Source: Planctomycetota bacterium
Lineage (GTDB): Bacteria; Planctomycetota; Phycisphaerae; Tepidisphaerales; Tepidisphaeraceae
Assembly (NCBI GenBank): GCA_023417885.1
Contig: JAEZED010000006.1
Location: 1 to 21,364 of the forward strand
DNA: 21,364 nt
Direction of reading: 5' to 3'
This document shows, piece after piece, positions 8,120 to 17,100 of the stretch; positions within the stretch are counted from its first letter, which is position 1; every line of letters begins with the position of its first letter. A program made the translations under genes and the position numbers. Below the pieces are notes generated by a model that was given only the letters and a program-made list of their open reading frames with translations, made no database searches and was not told the origin of the DNA.

Positions 8120-11100
8120 TCGCCTCCCCCGTCTCGTATCTCAACGAAACGCTCGATCGTCTCGCCTCCCGGTCGGCCGCCGCCGTGGTGGCGCGCGCGC
8201 GAGCCGCGAGCGCTGGGCTCAATGCGACGCTCCTGCGGCGGCTTTCCACGATCCCGGGGGCAGCCGATTCGCTGCTGGCGGAACCGGTGTTCGAGACGGC
8301 GCGCGCCTGGGCGCCGGCAGACAGGACCCTGGGGGCGCTCTCCGGCGGCCTTCTTCATCCCGATCTCATCGAAGCGCTGGACCGCGCGGGCGACTTCCGC
8401 ATGGCGCGGGACATGACGCCCTACGTTCATCAGCTTGCCGCCTGGACGGCGACGCTCGCTGAGGGGCGTTCCTGCCTCGTCACCGCGGGCACCGGCGCCG
8501 GAAAGACCGAGTGCTTCCTGATTCCCGTGCTCGACGATCTCCTCCGACACACCCGCCGGGGTGGCGGGGTGCAGGCGATCCTGCTCTATCCGCTGAACGC
8601 ACTGATCGAAAGCCAGCGCGAGCGGCTTGCCGCCTGGGCGGAGGGCCTAGGTGGGCGCGTGCGCTTCGCACTGTTCAACGGCGACACGCCCGAGACCCCG
8701 CGCCAAGCGGGCGAGACGTCCACGACCGCGGAGATCAAGAGCCGCAAGGAAATCCGCGAGCGCCCGCCTGAAATCCTCGTGACCAACATCACAATGCTGG
8801 AGTATCTGCTCCTCCGACCGGCCGACGCGCCGATCCTCACGGCGTCCCAGGGAGCGCTGCGCTGGCTCGTGCTCGACGAGGCGCATACCCACGCGGGAGC
8901 CCAGGCCGCCGAGATGGCGCTCCTGCTGCGCCGCGTGCGGGCCGCCTTCGGGGTGACGCCCGGGGACGTGCGCCTCGTCGCCACCTCGGCCACGATCGGC
9001 GGTGAACAGGATGCTCGGACGAAGCTGCGCGACTTCGTCGCCGCGCTCGCCGGGCAGTCCCCCGAGCGCGTGGAGGTGATCGAGGGATGCCCGGTCGAAT
9101 CGCCCCTCCCGCCGCCAGGGGCGGACCGGCCGCTCGACCCCGGCGGCTTCGCCGAGCTGAGCCCGCCGGTGCTCTGGGAGCGCCTTGCGCCACACCCGAG
9201 GCTGCAGACGCTCCGCCGGGCCGCCGGGGAGAAGGCGGTTGGGCTGTCGCATGTGGCGAGCATGCTGTTCGACGCCCCGGAGCGGGCTGCGGACGCGCAG
9301 ACCGTTCTCGACGCCGCCGCCCGGGCGCAGGGGCCGAAGGGGCCGCTTCTGCCATGGCGAGCCCATATCTTCCACCGCGCCCTCGGGGGTGTGTGGGCGT
9401 GCATCGATCCTGGCTGCCCCGATCGCGACCCGGAACTCGTGCCGACCGACGCCGGCTGGGGATTCGGTGCCATCCAGTTTGGCCCGCGCGACCGCTGCAC
9501 CTGCGGGGCGCCCACCTTCGAAGTGGTGTTGTGCGGCGCATGCGGCACGGCGCATCTGACCGCACGGCAAGTGGCGGGGGCCGAGCCACGGCTGGCCGTG
9601 CCTGCGGGCGGCGAGGTCGACGATTTCGCGCTCGATGCCGAACCCGAGGACGGAGCGGATCCGGCGGTCGAGACCGGCCACGCCTGGCTTGCCCCCGCCC
9701 GAGGTGAATACGGCGGGGCGTGGGTGACCGTCGCGGACGCGCGTATCTGGGACAACAGGCCGTCGGATGGCGCCCGGACCGTGCGGCTCCGGATCATCGA
9801 GAATGCCGGGGCGCGCGGGTGCTGTGTCGAGGCGGAGGGGGCCGTGTTGTGGCCACTCCGCTACGGCCCCGCCTTCTTTATGGGCAACGGCCTGCCGCTC
9901 GTGCTCGAAGCGCTGGCCCCTGCGACCCACGGGCCGGACCGGCCGATGGCCGGGCGGAGGGCCTTGAGCTTCACCGACAGCCGGCAGGGAGTGGCGCGGC
10001 TCGCCGCCAAACTCCAGCAGGATGCCGAGCGCACGCTGACGCGCAGCTTCCTGTATCACGCGGTCCAGGAGAATGCGGACGTCGACCCGACCCGGGTCGC
10101 TGAGATTGAAGACCAGCTCTTGCGCCTTCGGACGATCCCGAAGACGTTCGACGACATGATCCGGGCGAAGGAGGAAGAACTCGCGGGCCTGCTTGGCAAC
10201 GCCGCGCGGCACGTTCCCTGGCGCGACTTGAAACGTCGCTTTGCCCAGCAGGCGGATTTGCGTGATTTCGCGGGTGAGGTCTGGCGGCCGCGGGTGACCG
10301 GTGGCGAATTTGCCGATGACCCGGAGCGGCTCGCCGAGGTGTTTCTGTTCCGGGAACTGTTCCGGCGCCCGAAGGTGCAGAACAATCCGGAGACCATGGG
10401 GCTTCTGCGCCTTTCGTTTCCGGACCTCGAAAACCGGGCGCGGCTTCAGAGACCACCCCGACCGCTGGTCGAGGCGGGGATCGACGCCGAAGGTTGGATC
10501 GGGCTGGCCCTCGCGACCGTTGACTTCGTCTTCCGCAACCTTCTTGCCGTCGATCTGCCGGATCCGCGCTTCGTCAGTCTTGTCAGCCCCCGCTTCGGCG
10601 TGCAGCGCGGCGTTATGGCACCGGGCACCGCGTTCAGCGGAGCCGCCGGCGACAGCTGGGTGCGGTCGTTCCCAGGCCCGGTGCCCGGAGCGCGCCCCGG
10701 GCCGGCACACCGGATGATCTACGCGCTCATCGGGGGGCATTGGGACCATGCGGCCGACCGTGACCGAGCCGCGGAGGTGCTCGATGCGCTCTGGTCGCTC
10801 GTCACCACCACCGCCGCGCGGGACGTCGGGCGCGGCGTGTGGCGGATCGATTTCACGAAGGCGGAGGTGGCGCGGCTCGATCGCGCCTTCCTCTGTCCGG
10901 TCACCCGCCGCCCCTTCGGCTACGCCGTGGCGGGCCGCAGCCCCTTCAGCCTGGTACCCGGCCTGTCACTGGAAGCGATCCCCTCCATGGAGCGGATCGC
11001 CCTGCCACGCCTGCCACGGGCCAACGCCGGTGGCCTCGACGAGACCGGAGGGCGGCAGGTCGCCCGCTGGTGCGAAACGGACCCGCAGATCGCCCCCCTG

Positions 11101-14100
11101 CGTCGGCGTGGCCTGTGGACGGACCTTCATGACCGCATCGCCGCCTACTCCCCCTTCCTGCGCGCGCAGGAGCATTCCGCGCAGATCGAACGGAAGGTGC
11201 TCGCCAGCTACACGGAGGCGTTCAAGGACGGTCAGATCAACCTGCTCAACTGCTCGACGACGATGGAAATGGGGGTGGACATTCCGCAGGTGCGGCTCGT
11301 CGTGAACGCCAACGTCCCTCCTTCCATAGCCAACTACCGCCAACGCGCCGGGCGGGCAGGGCGGCGAGGCGAACCCTGGGCCTTCACGCTGACCTTCGCA
11401 CGGGACCTGCCGCTCGACCGCTGGGCGGTGGATCGTCCGGATCGCTTCCTTGCCCATCCGATCACCGCCCCACGCGTCTGGTTCGAGAGCGCCCCGCTCG
11501 TTCAGCGCCATGTCAACGCCGCCCTGCTCGCGGCCTTCCTGCGCGGCCGGGGCGGACAAAGCATCAAGGGGTCCATCGGCGCCTTTGTCGGCGCCGGCGA
11601 AAGCGCGGACGCCGCCGTCCTGACTGATGCGCCCGCCGATGCTTTCCTCACCGCGCTGGAACAGGAGCTTCCGGCAAGCCCTTCCGTCGCGGCGGCGCTT
11701 GCGGCCCTCGTGCTGGGCACCGTGCTGGCGGGGCGCACTCCGGAGGCCCTTGCCACGGCAGCGGCACTGGGCTTCGAGGATCTTCTCCGCCAGTGGCGGG
11801 CGGAACACCACCAACTGCTCGACCGTGCCGCGGCGATGAACGAGCCGGCGGCGCGTCGGGCGCTCGAGATGCGGGCGAGGCGGATGCAGGGCGAGTTCTT
11901 GATCGCCGAACTCGCACGGCGCGGATTCACGCCATCCTACGGCTTCCCGACCGATGTGGTGAGCTTCGACTATCTCTCCGGCAAGAAGGGCGCCTCCGAC
12001 ACGACCCTTGCCTTCGGTGACTTCCGCGGTGCTGCGTCCCGCACGCTCGACGTGGCGATCCGTGAATACGCGCCGGGTGCGGAGCTGGTGATCGACGGCT
12101 TGGTCTATCGCTCGGAAGGAATTCGCCCGGCCTGGGGTGCGGAGGCCGACGCCTCGCACCTGGAGGATCTGCGCGACCTCTGGTCCTGCCCCGCGTGCGG
12201 TGCTTTCGGGCTGGCACGCCTTGCGCCGGGCGCCTGCCCCCGCTGTGGGGTCGAAGGGCTCGAGCATCAGCGTGCGCTGATCCCGGTCGGCTTCCTCAGT
12301 CGCCGGGCGGCGCACACCGGGTACGAGGCGCTGGCGCAGGTGCCTTACGAGATGCCACGGATTTCCGCCGGCGGCGCTCCCTGGATCGCTTTGCCCGATG
12401 CCTCGGCGTGGCGGCTGAGGGCCGACCCGGAGGGGCAGGTCATCGTCACCAGCGGTGCGGCGCATGGGCAGGGTTATGCCGTTTGTCTGGCCTGTGGCCG
12501 CGCCGAACCCGAGATGGACAGCGACGGCACGGCGATGCCGCCTTTGCCCGAAGCGATCCGGCGTCACAAACCGCTGATGCTCGCCAAGGGAATTCCGTTG
12601 ACCAGTGACGGTTTCTGCCCTGGCGGCTACACCCAGCGCGAACGGGTCCAGCGGCTGGTCCGGTTCGTACACGCCACCCGGACTGATGTGTTCGAGCTTC
12701 AGCTTCCATCGGGGGTGACGTCCGAATCCGGGCTTGCGCTTGCGGCCGGTCTGCGGGAGGCGCTTGCCGAGCGGCTCGGCATCGAGGCGCGCGAGGTCGG
12801 GATCGGGATGGGCCGTCCGGGCGGAGCAGGGGCTCCCCTGTCCGCTTTCCTTTTCGATCGTGCCGCGGGGGGCGCTGGGTATGTCGCGCGGCTTTCCGAT
12901 CCCGAGGCGTTCGAAGCGGCAATCGCGCGCGCGGCGGAACGGCTGGCCTGTCCCGAAGGTTGCGCACAAGGCTGCGCCGCCTGCGTGCTCCGCCCGGATC
13001 TGAACCTTCGCGATGTCCGGATCGACCGCCCCGGTGGGCATCTGGCCGCCGAAGCCCTTGCCCGCGCGCTCAACCTGCCCGAAGACCTCCGCGTGTTCGG
13101 TCCCGAAACGCGCTTTCTCGGCCGATCGGCCGCCGACTGGATCGCGGACGAAATGCGGGCGGGACGGCTGTCCAGGCTGGTGCTCTTCCTGCATGGAATG
13201 CCTGAAGCCTGGGACATGGGCGGTTGGCCCGGGACCGCACTCCTTCCCAAGCTCGCCGAGGCCGGTGTCGAGACAATGCTCGTGTTGCCGTCGGCTCTGC
13301 CGCACTCGGGCATGCTTGACCTCGCCGGCCGCCTCGCCCTGGCTCGTCTGGCGGGCTCGACCCTGCTGGCGACGCTTCCCACACTTCCGCAGGAGGCGGA
13401 ATGGCCCGTGCTCGCGCTGGCCGAGGGACCGGGTGGAATACTCGCCATCGCAGCGTCTCGGGCGGAGGCCCCTCCTAGTCCGGACTGGGGAGGCGGGGCG
13501 ATGGCTCCGGCCCTCTACGGACCCTGGCCGGAGATGCCGCGGCCGGCACCGCTCGACCCGGAGTCGCTGGTGCAGGGGGCTCTTGTTGGCGCGCGGCTTC
13601 TCTGGCTCGGGGCGGAACTCAGCGGCCCGCTCAAGGGCTTTGGTGCAAGATTCTGGCAGCTCGTCCGGCGCGAGGCACCGGCCGTTCATGGGGTGCTGTC
13701 CGCAACGGGAGTGGATGAGATCGCCTACAGCGATCGCTATCTGCTCACACCGTTAATGCTCGGGCTGTTGCGCGAGGTCGTGGGAACTGCGCCGGGCGCC
13801 GCGGGCGCCAGAATCGCGATCACACTCGCTCCTGTGGACCGGCCGGCGGCACAGCCGTACGCTGCCCATCATGCCTTTGCCGAGGACGCACGGCGCCGCG
13901 ACGTCCTGGCGGCGTTGCTTCCAAGCTCTCAGATCACGCTCGCCAGGCGCAAGACGGATCTGCCGCATCACCGCCGTCTCGACCTCCGGCTTGCCGACGG
14001 GCAACGGGTGCTCATCCTCCTGGATCAGGGCTTCGGCGGCTGGCGCACGCAGAGTGTTGTCCGCTATGATTTCCATGCTACGGTTGCAGCACAGGGCCGC

Positions 14101-14178
14101 AGCATAGCCGGGATGCAGGCGTCTGTTTCCGCCGAACACGTGCGCGGCTACCCTGCCACCATCGAGGTGTCGCGATGA
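8116..14178 (+). CDS. druE: DruE-like DEAH-box helicase with DUF1998 and C-terminal MIT_C/PLD-like domain
   Basis: This 2020-aa protein has a first RecA domain with TAGTGAGKTE (Lys130), DEAH 254-257 and TSATI 290-294. The second RecA domain has STTMEMGVDI (1047-1056) and QRAGRAGRRG (1076-1085), motifs V and VI of SF2 enzymes. Between them lie ~700 residues with a putative zinc site (Cys429, 434, 461, 463, 473, 476) and an SFTDSRQ motif (618-624) typical of DUF1998 helicases. CPAC at 1358-1361 and the cluster Cys1612, 1616, 1620, 1623 mark the DUF1998 part. Residues ~1640-2020 form an extra domain whose DEIAYSDRYLLTP (1867-1879), HHRRLDL (1951-1957) and LDQGFGGW (1969-1976) resemble MIT_C/PLD-like domains. 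Length, DUF1998 and the preceding DruH-like gene support DruE of Druantia. The start ATG overlaps the upstream stop by 4 bases, with GAAGAGAG just upstream. It is expected to be a nucleic-acid translocase or helicase in phage defence. MrfA-like repair helicases are shorter, which makes them a less likely match. Confidence 0.8.
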   Translation: MIASPVSYLNETLDRLASRSAAAVVARARAASAGLNATLLRRLSTIPGAADSLLAEPVFETARAWAPADRTLGALSGGLLHPDLIEALDRAGDFRMARDMTPYVHQLAAWTATLAEGRSCLVTAGTGAGKTECFLIPVLDDLLRHTRRGGGVQAILLYPLNALIESQRERLAAWAEGLGGRVRFALFNGDTPETPRQAGETSTTAEIKSRKEIRERPPEILVTNITMLEYLLLRPADAPILTASQGALRWLVLDEAHTHAGAQAAEMALLLRRVRAAFGVTPGDVRLVATSATIGGEQDARTKLRDFVAALAGQSPERVEVIEGCPVESPLPPPGADRPLDPGGFAELSPPVLWERLAPHPRLQTLRRAAGEKAVGLSHVASMLFDAPERAADAQTVLDAAARAQGPKGPLLPWRAHIFHRALGGVWACIDPGCPDRDPELVPTDAGWGFGAIQFGPRDRCTCGAPTFEVVLCGACGTAHLTARQVAGAEPRLAVPAGGEVDDFALDAEPEDGADPAVETGHAWLAPARGEYGGAWVTVADARIWDNRPSDGARTVRLRIIENAGARGCCVEAEGAVLWPLRYGPAFFMGNGLPLVLEALAPATHGPDRPMAGRRALSFTDSRQGVARLAAKLQQDAERTLTRSFLYHAVQENADVDPTRVAEIEDQLLRLRTIPKTFDDMIRAKEEELAGLLGNAARHVPWRDLKRRFAQQADLRDFAGEVWRPRVTGGEFADDPERLAEVFLFRELFRRPKVQNNPETMGLLRLSFPDLENRARLQRPPRPLVEAGIDAEGWIGLALATVDFVFRNLLAVDLPDPRFVSLVSPRFGVQRGVMAPGTAFSGAAGDSWVRSFPGPVPGARPGPAHRMIYALIGGHWDHAADRDRAAEVLDALWSLVTTTAARDVGRGVWRIDFTKAEVARLDRAFLCPVTRRPFGYAVAGRSPFSLVPGLSLEAIPSMERIALPRLPRANAGGLDETGGRQVARWCETDPQIAPLRRRGLWTDLHDRIAAYSPFLRAQEHSAQIERKVLASYTEAFKDGQINLLNCSTTMEMGVDIPQVRLVVNANVPPSIANYRQRAGRAGRRGEPWAFTLTFARDLPLDRWAVDRPDRFLAHPITAPRVWFESAPLVQRHVNAALLAAFLRGRGGQSIKGSIGAFVGAGESADAAVLTDAPADAFLTALEQELPASPSVAAALAALVLGTVLAGRTPEALATAAALGFEDLLRQWRAEHHQLLDRAAAMNEPAARRALEMRARRMQGEFLIAELARRGFTPSYGFPTDVVSFDYLSGKKGASDTTLAFGDFRGAASRTLDVAIREYAPGAELVIDGLVYRSEGIRPAWGAEADASHLEDLRDLWSCPACGAFGLARLAPGACPRCGVEGLEHQRALIPVGFLSRRAAHTGYEALAQVPYEMPRISAGGAPWIALPDASAWRLRADPEGQVIVTSGAAHGQGYAVCLACGRAEPEMDSDGTAMPPLPEAIRRHKPLMLAKGIPLTSDGFCPGGYTQRERVQRLVRFVHATRTDVFELQLPSGVTSESGLALAAGLREALAERLGIEAREVGIGMGRPGGAGAPLSAFLFDRAAGGAGYVARLSDPEAFEAAIARAAERLACPEGCAQGCAACVLRPDLNLRDVRIDRPGGHLAAEALARALNLPEDLRVFGPETRFLGRSAADWIADEMRAGRLSRLVLFLHGMPEAWDMGGWPGTALLPKLAEAGVETMLVLPSALPHSGMLDLAGRLALARLAGSTLLATLPTLPQEAEWPVLALAEGPGGILAIAASRAEAPPSPDWGGGAMAPALYGPWPEMPRPAPLDPESLVQGALVGARLLWLGAELSGPLKGFGARFWQLVRREAPAVHGVLSATGVDEIAYSDRYLLTPLMLGLLREVVGTAPGAAGARIAITLAPVDRPAAQPYAAHHAFAEDARRRDVLAALLPSSQITLARRKTDLPHHRRLDLRLADGQRVLILLDQGFGGWRTQSVVRYDFHATVAAQGRSIAGMQASVSAEHVRGYPATIEVSR

Positions 14179-17100
14179 GCGAGATGATTCTGGAGGAAAC
14201 GTCCGATTGGTTCGAAGGCCTGACGGTCGAACTCCTGCAGCAGATTTTCCCGATCGCGAACAGCATCCGGCGTGAGAACCGCGATCTGTTCGAGCCTTGG
14301 ATCGCCTTCGATGCAATCAAGGACAATAGGTTGTTCTACGGAGCTCTGGTGCGGATCATCCGGGAAGAGCCCAACCTTATCCGTACCTTCGATCATCGGA
14401 TGCTGAAGAAGCGGGACGAGCGGAAATCCTTTTCCATGCGGGCCAATGGCTTCCTCAGTCGACAGTTCGGTGGTTGGCTGGGGTTCGATGCGCTGGCGGA
14501 CCTGCCGGATGACCACTTTCCGCGCGGGTCCGACGAGCGGGCCATCCATCGCCTGTGGCGGCAGATAATGGAGCCGATCATCAAACAGGAAATCTCTCCG
14601 GTCTCTATCGGGACCGACGCAGATTCGACACACGCGGCATCCGGAGACGGCGCCGAGCCGGATTCGGACATGCGCCGCTTTGCCGGCCTGGCGAATGACT
14701 GGCGCGCACTTGCCCTGGACCTGACGACCCTGTGCGGTGCGCTCGATGCGCCGGATCCCGGGCGCGCGGCCGCGATCGTCGACAAGGCGAAGCTGTTGCT
14801 CGAAGCATGCCAAGCGGCGGCCGAGCGCGAACGGGTGGCTTCGGCCCGAGCCGAACGGTTCGAGGCGATCGGCCACCGTCTTGTCGCGCTGGGGCTGCCC
14901 CGACCCTCCGTGACCGATCCCGTCACCGTTTCGGACTCGATTATCGAGGCGATCGAGGAGCGGCTTGCCGCCGCCGAAAAGGCGCAAGTGGCCCTTGCGT
15001 GCGCGCAGGAGGCGGATGAGACGCTTACGCGGCAGAAGAACGCCGCAAACGCCGACGACGACCTCGATACCCTCAGCTCGCTCATTCCAAAGCTGAAGGA
15101 AGCCCGAACCGCCGTGCGAGCCGCGAGCGAGGCGGCCGATGCCGCCCTCGCGGACTGCCGTGACGCGCTCGCGGAACTGGACCGCGCCGGTTGTCTGGAG
15201 GAGGAAGCCAGCGAACGAAGCGCCCCGGTTCCCGTGTCTGCCGACGCGCTCGAGGAGGAAGCCGAGGACAAGGAGGCCGAGGACGAGGAGGCCGAGGAGA
15301 ACGTAACCGCGGACCCGGACCAGTCCAATTCCGGTTGGCATGGTCCATCAGAGGCGGTCCTTCAGGACGCTCCCGGGGCGGCGCCCACAGCCCCGGACGA
15401 GAACCCCGAAGACGATGCCGCTGGCCCGTCTCCGGTTCATGTGCCGCCGGAGCCGACGATCGGGTCGCCGGCCGGGGCGAATGGCGGTGGTGCCGTTGGT
15501 TCCGCGATCGACGGGACGGGCGACCGCTCCGCCGCGCCGCCTGACGCGCCCGACGACCGGGCGGACGCGTCCGACACGGGCGATGATGCGCAAGCGTCGT
15601 GCGCTGCGGCACAGCCTCTGGACGATCTGCTCGCGCACTATCTGCTGCGCGGCGAATTCGCCTTCGCCCATCACCTCGCCGCGCTGGTGGAAGAGCGTGG
15701 AGAACTGCCCGGTGTTCCGTCGGCGCTGCTCAAGGCGCTTGTCTATGCACCGACGTTCGAGCGGCCCGAAGATGTCGCCGACAGTCGCAACCAGAACCTG
15801 TTGGCCGAGGCGATGGCCGCGCTGCTGGACACGGAACAGAGCGGTGACGAGAACCGCGCTGCCCGCGCCCGCGTGATTGCCTTCGCCGCGCTTCTCCGAC
15901 CTGCGCTTTTCGATTTCAACAGGACGGCCCGCTCGCATCTCGGCAGGGTATCCTTGTCGGGCGCGCTTCAAGCGGTCGGGCCATTGGCCGCCGAGCTTTC
16001 CGGGCTTGGCTTCGATGTGCAGCCGTCGATCGATGACCTGGCCGAGATCCACGGGCGGGAACGTCAGCGGAAAACGCCTAGGGCGCTTGAGGAACTGCGC
16101 TCGTGGCTCGACATAAATCGGACGGCCCGCACGTCGCACCAGCCGACCTACCGGATCCTCCATTGGCTTCTTGCTCCGGAGAGAAGCATTGGCGCCGTCG
16201 TCGAGGCCGCGCTTCGGGGCGATTCACACGCGCCGGATCTTGCGCGTGACCTCACGGTGCGTCTGGCCGATGCCGAGCGCGTCGTGGCGGAGGCCGAAGA
16301 CGCCGTCGGTCGGCCGCGGCGCGATCGGATCGAAGGACTGGCTCTGTCGTGGATCACCGGACGCCTGGAGGAAGGAAGGGCCAAGATCGACGCCTGGATC
16401 GAGGCGCGGGCGGCAGATTCGCTGTTCGATGATGATCGGCGGCGCGCCGCGCTCCAGCGCTACATCGGCGCGTTGACCAAGATCAGCGATGGCATCACCG
16501 GCGATGACGAACGGGAGGAGCCGGGTCTTTCCGGCGCCGTCCACACTGTCCTCATCCGCTCGCTCGCCGATTTCTCCCGGCTCCTGCGTGGGCAGGCGGA
16601 CATGCGCGACCGGAGCGCTGCCGGCGATCCCCTTCGGATGCCTTTGTTGAGGCTGCCCGCCCATTGCCTCCCGCACTGGGGCCATGGGGACGCTTATGAC
16701 GATGAGCGCGCCCTGCAACGCGAGCGTCTCTTTGCGGCACTCCAGCAGCCGGAGTACATTGCGCCCGACTTGGACGCGGCGTTCCGGGCGCGCGTCGATG
16801 AGGAGGCGATGGCTGCCGCCACGGAAATCATAGCCCTTTTGGAGCGCGTGAACGGCGAGGGAGACGCGTTGGGCCGAATGCGCCAGGACCTCGAGGAGGC
16901 GACCCGTGCCGTGCGAGACAGGGTGCGCGAGAGGGTGCACTGCCTGCGCCAGGACTTGGCGACCCTGCTCAATCTCGATCTGAGCTCGGGCGAGGAGATC
17001 CGGCTCCGGCTCGACAGGCTCGACCTGATCGTTGCGAGCCTCTCGTCGGATCACGACGACGGCCCAACGATCCCGGTGTCCAATGGCATGCGCAACCCGG

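Noticed and set aside
6022..13689. Long minus-strand frames (6022-7761, 8647-10749, 10966-13689)
   Set aside because: They lie opposite the DruH-like and DruE-like genes in high-GC DNA; products are Arg/Pro/Gly-rich and lack motifs, while the plus strand carries clear helicase motifs.
8116..14178. Assignment of the helicase to DISARM (DrmA/DrmB) or the Dpd system
   Set aside because: No methylase, DrmC-type PLD gene or TGT-like DpdA gene is in the window, and one ~2000-aa helicase with DUF1998 after a ~1050-aa protein fits Druantia better.
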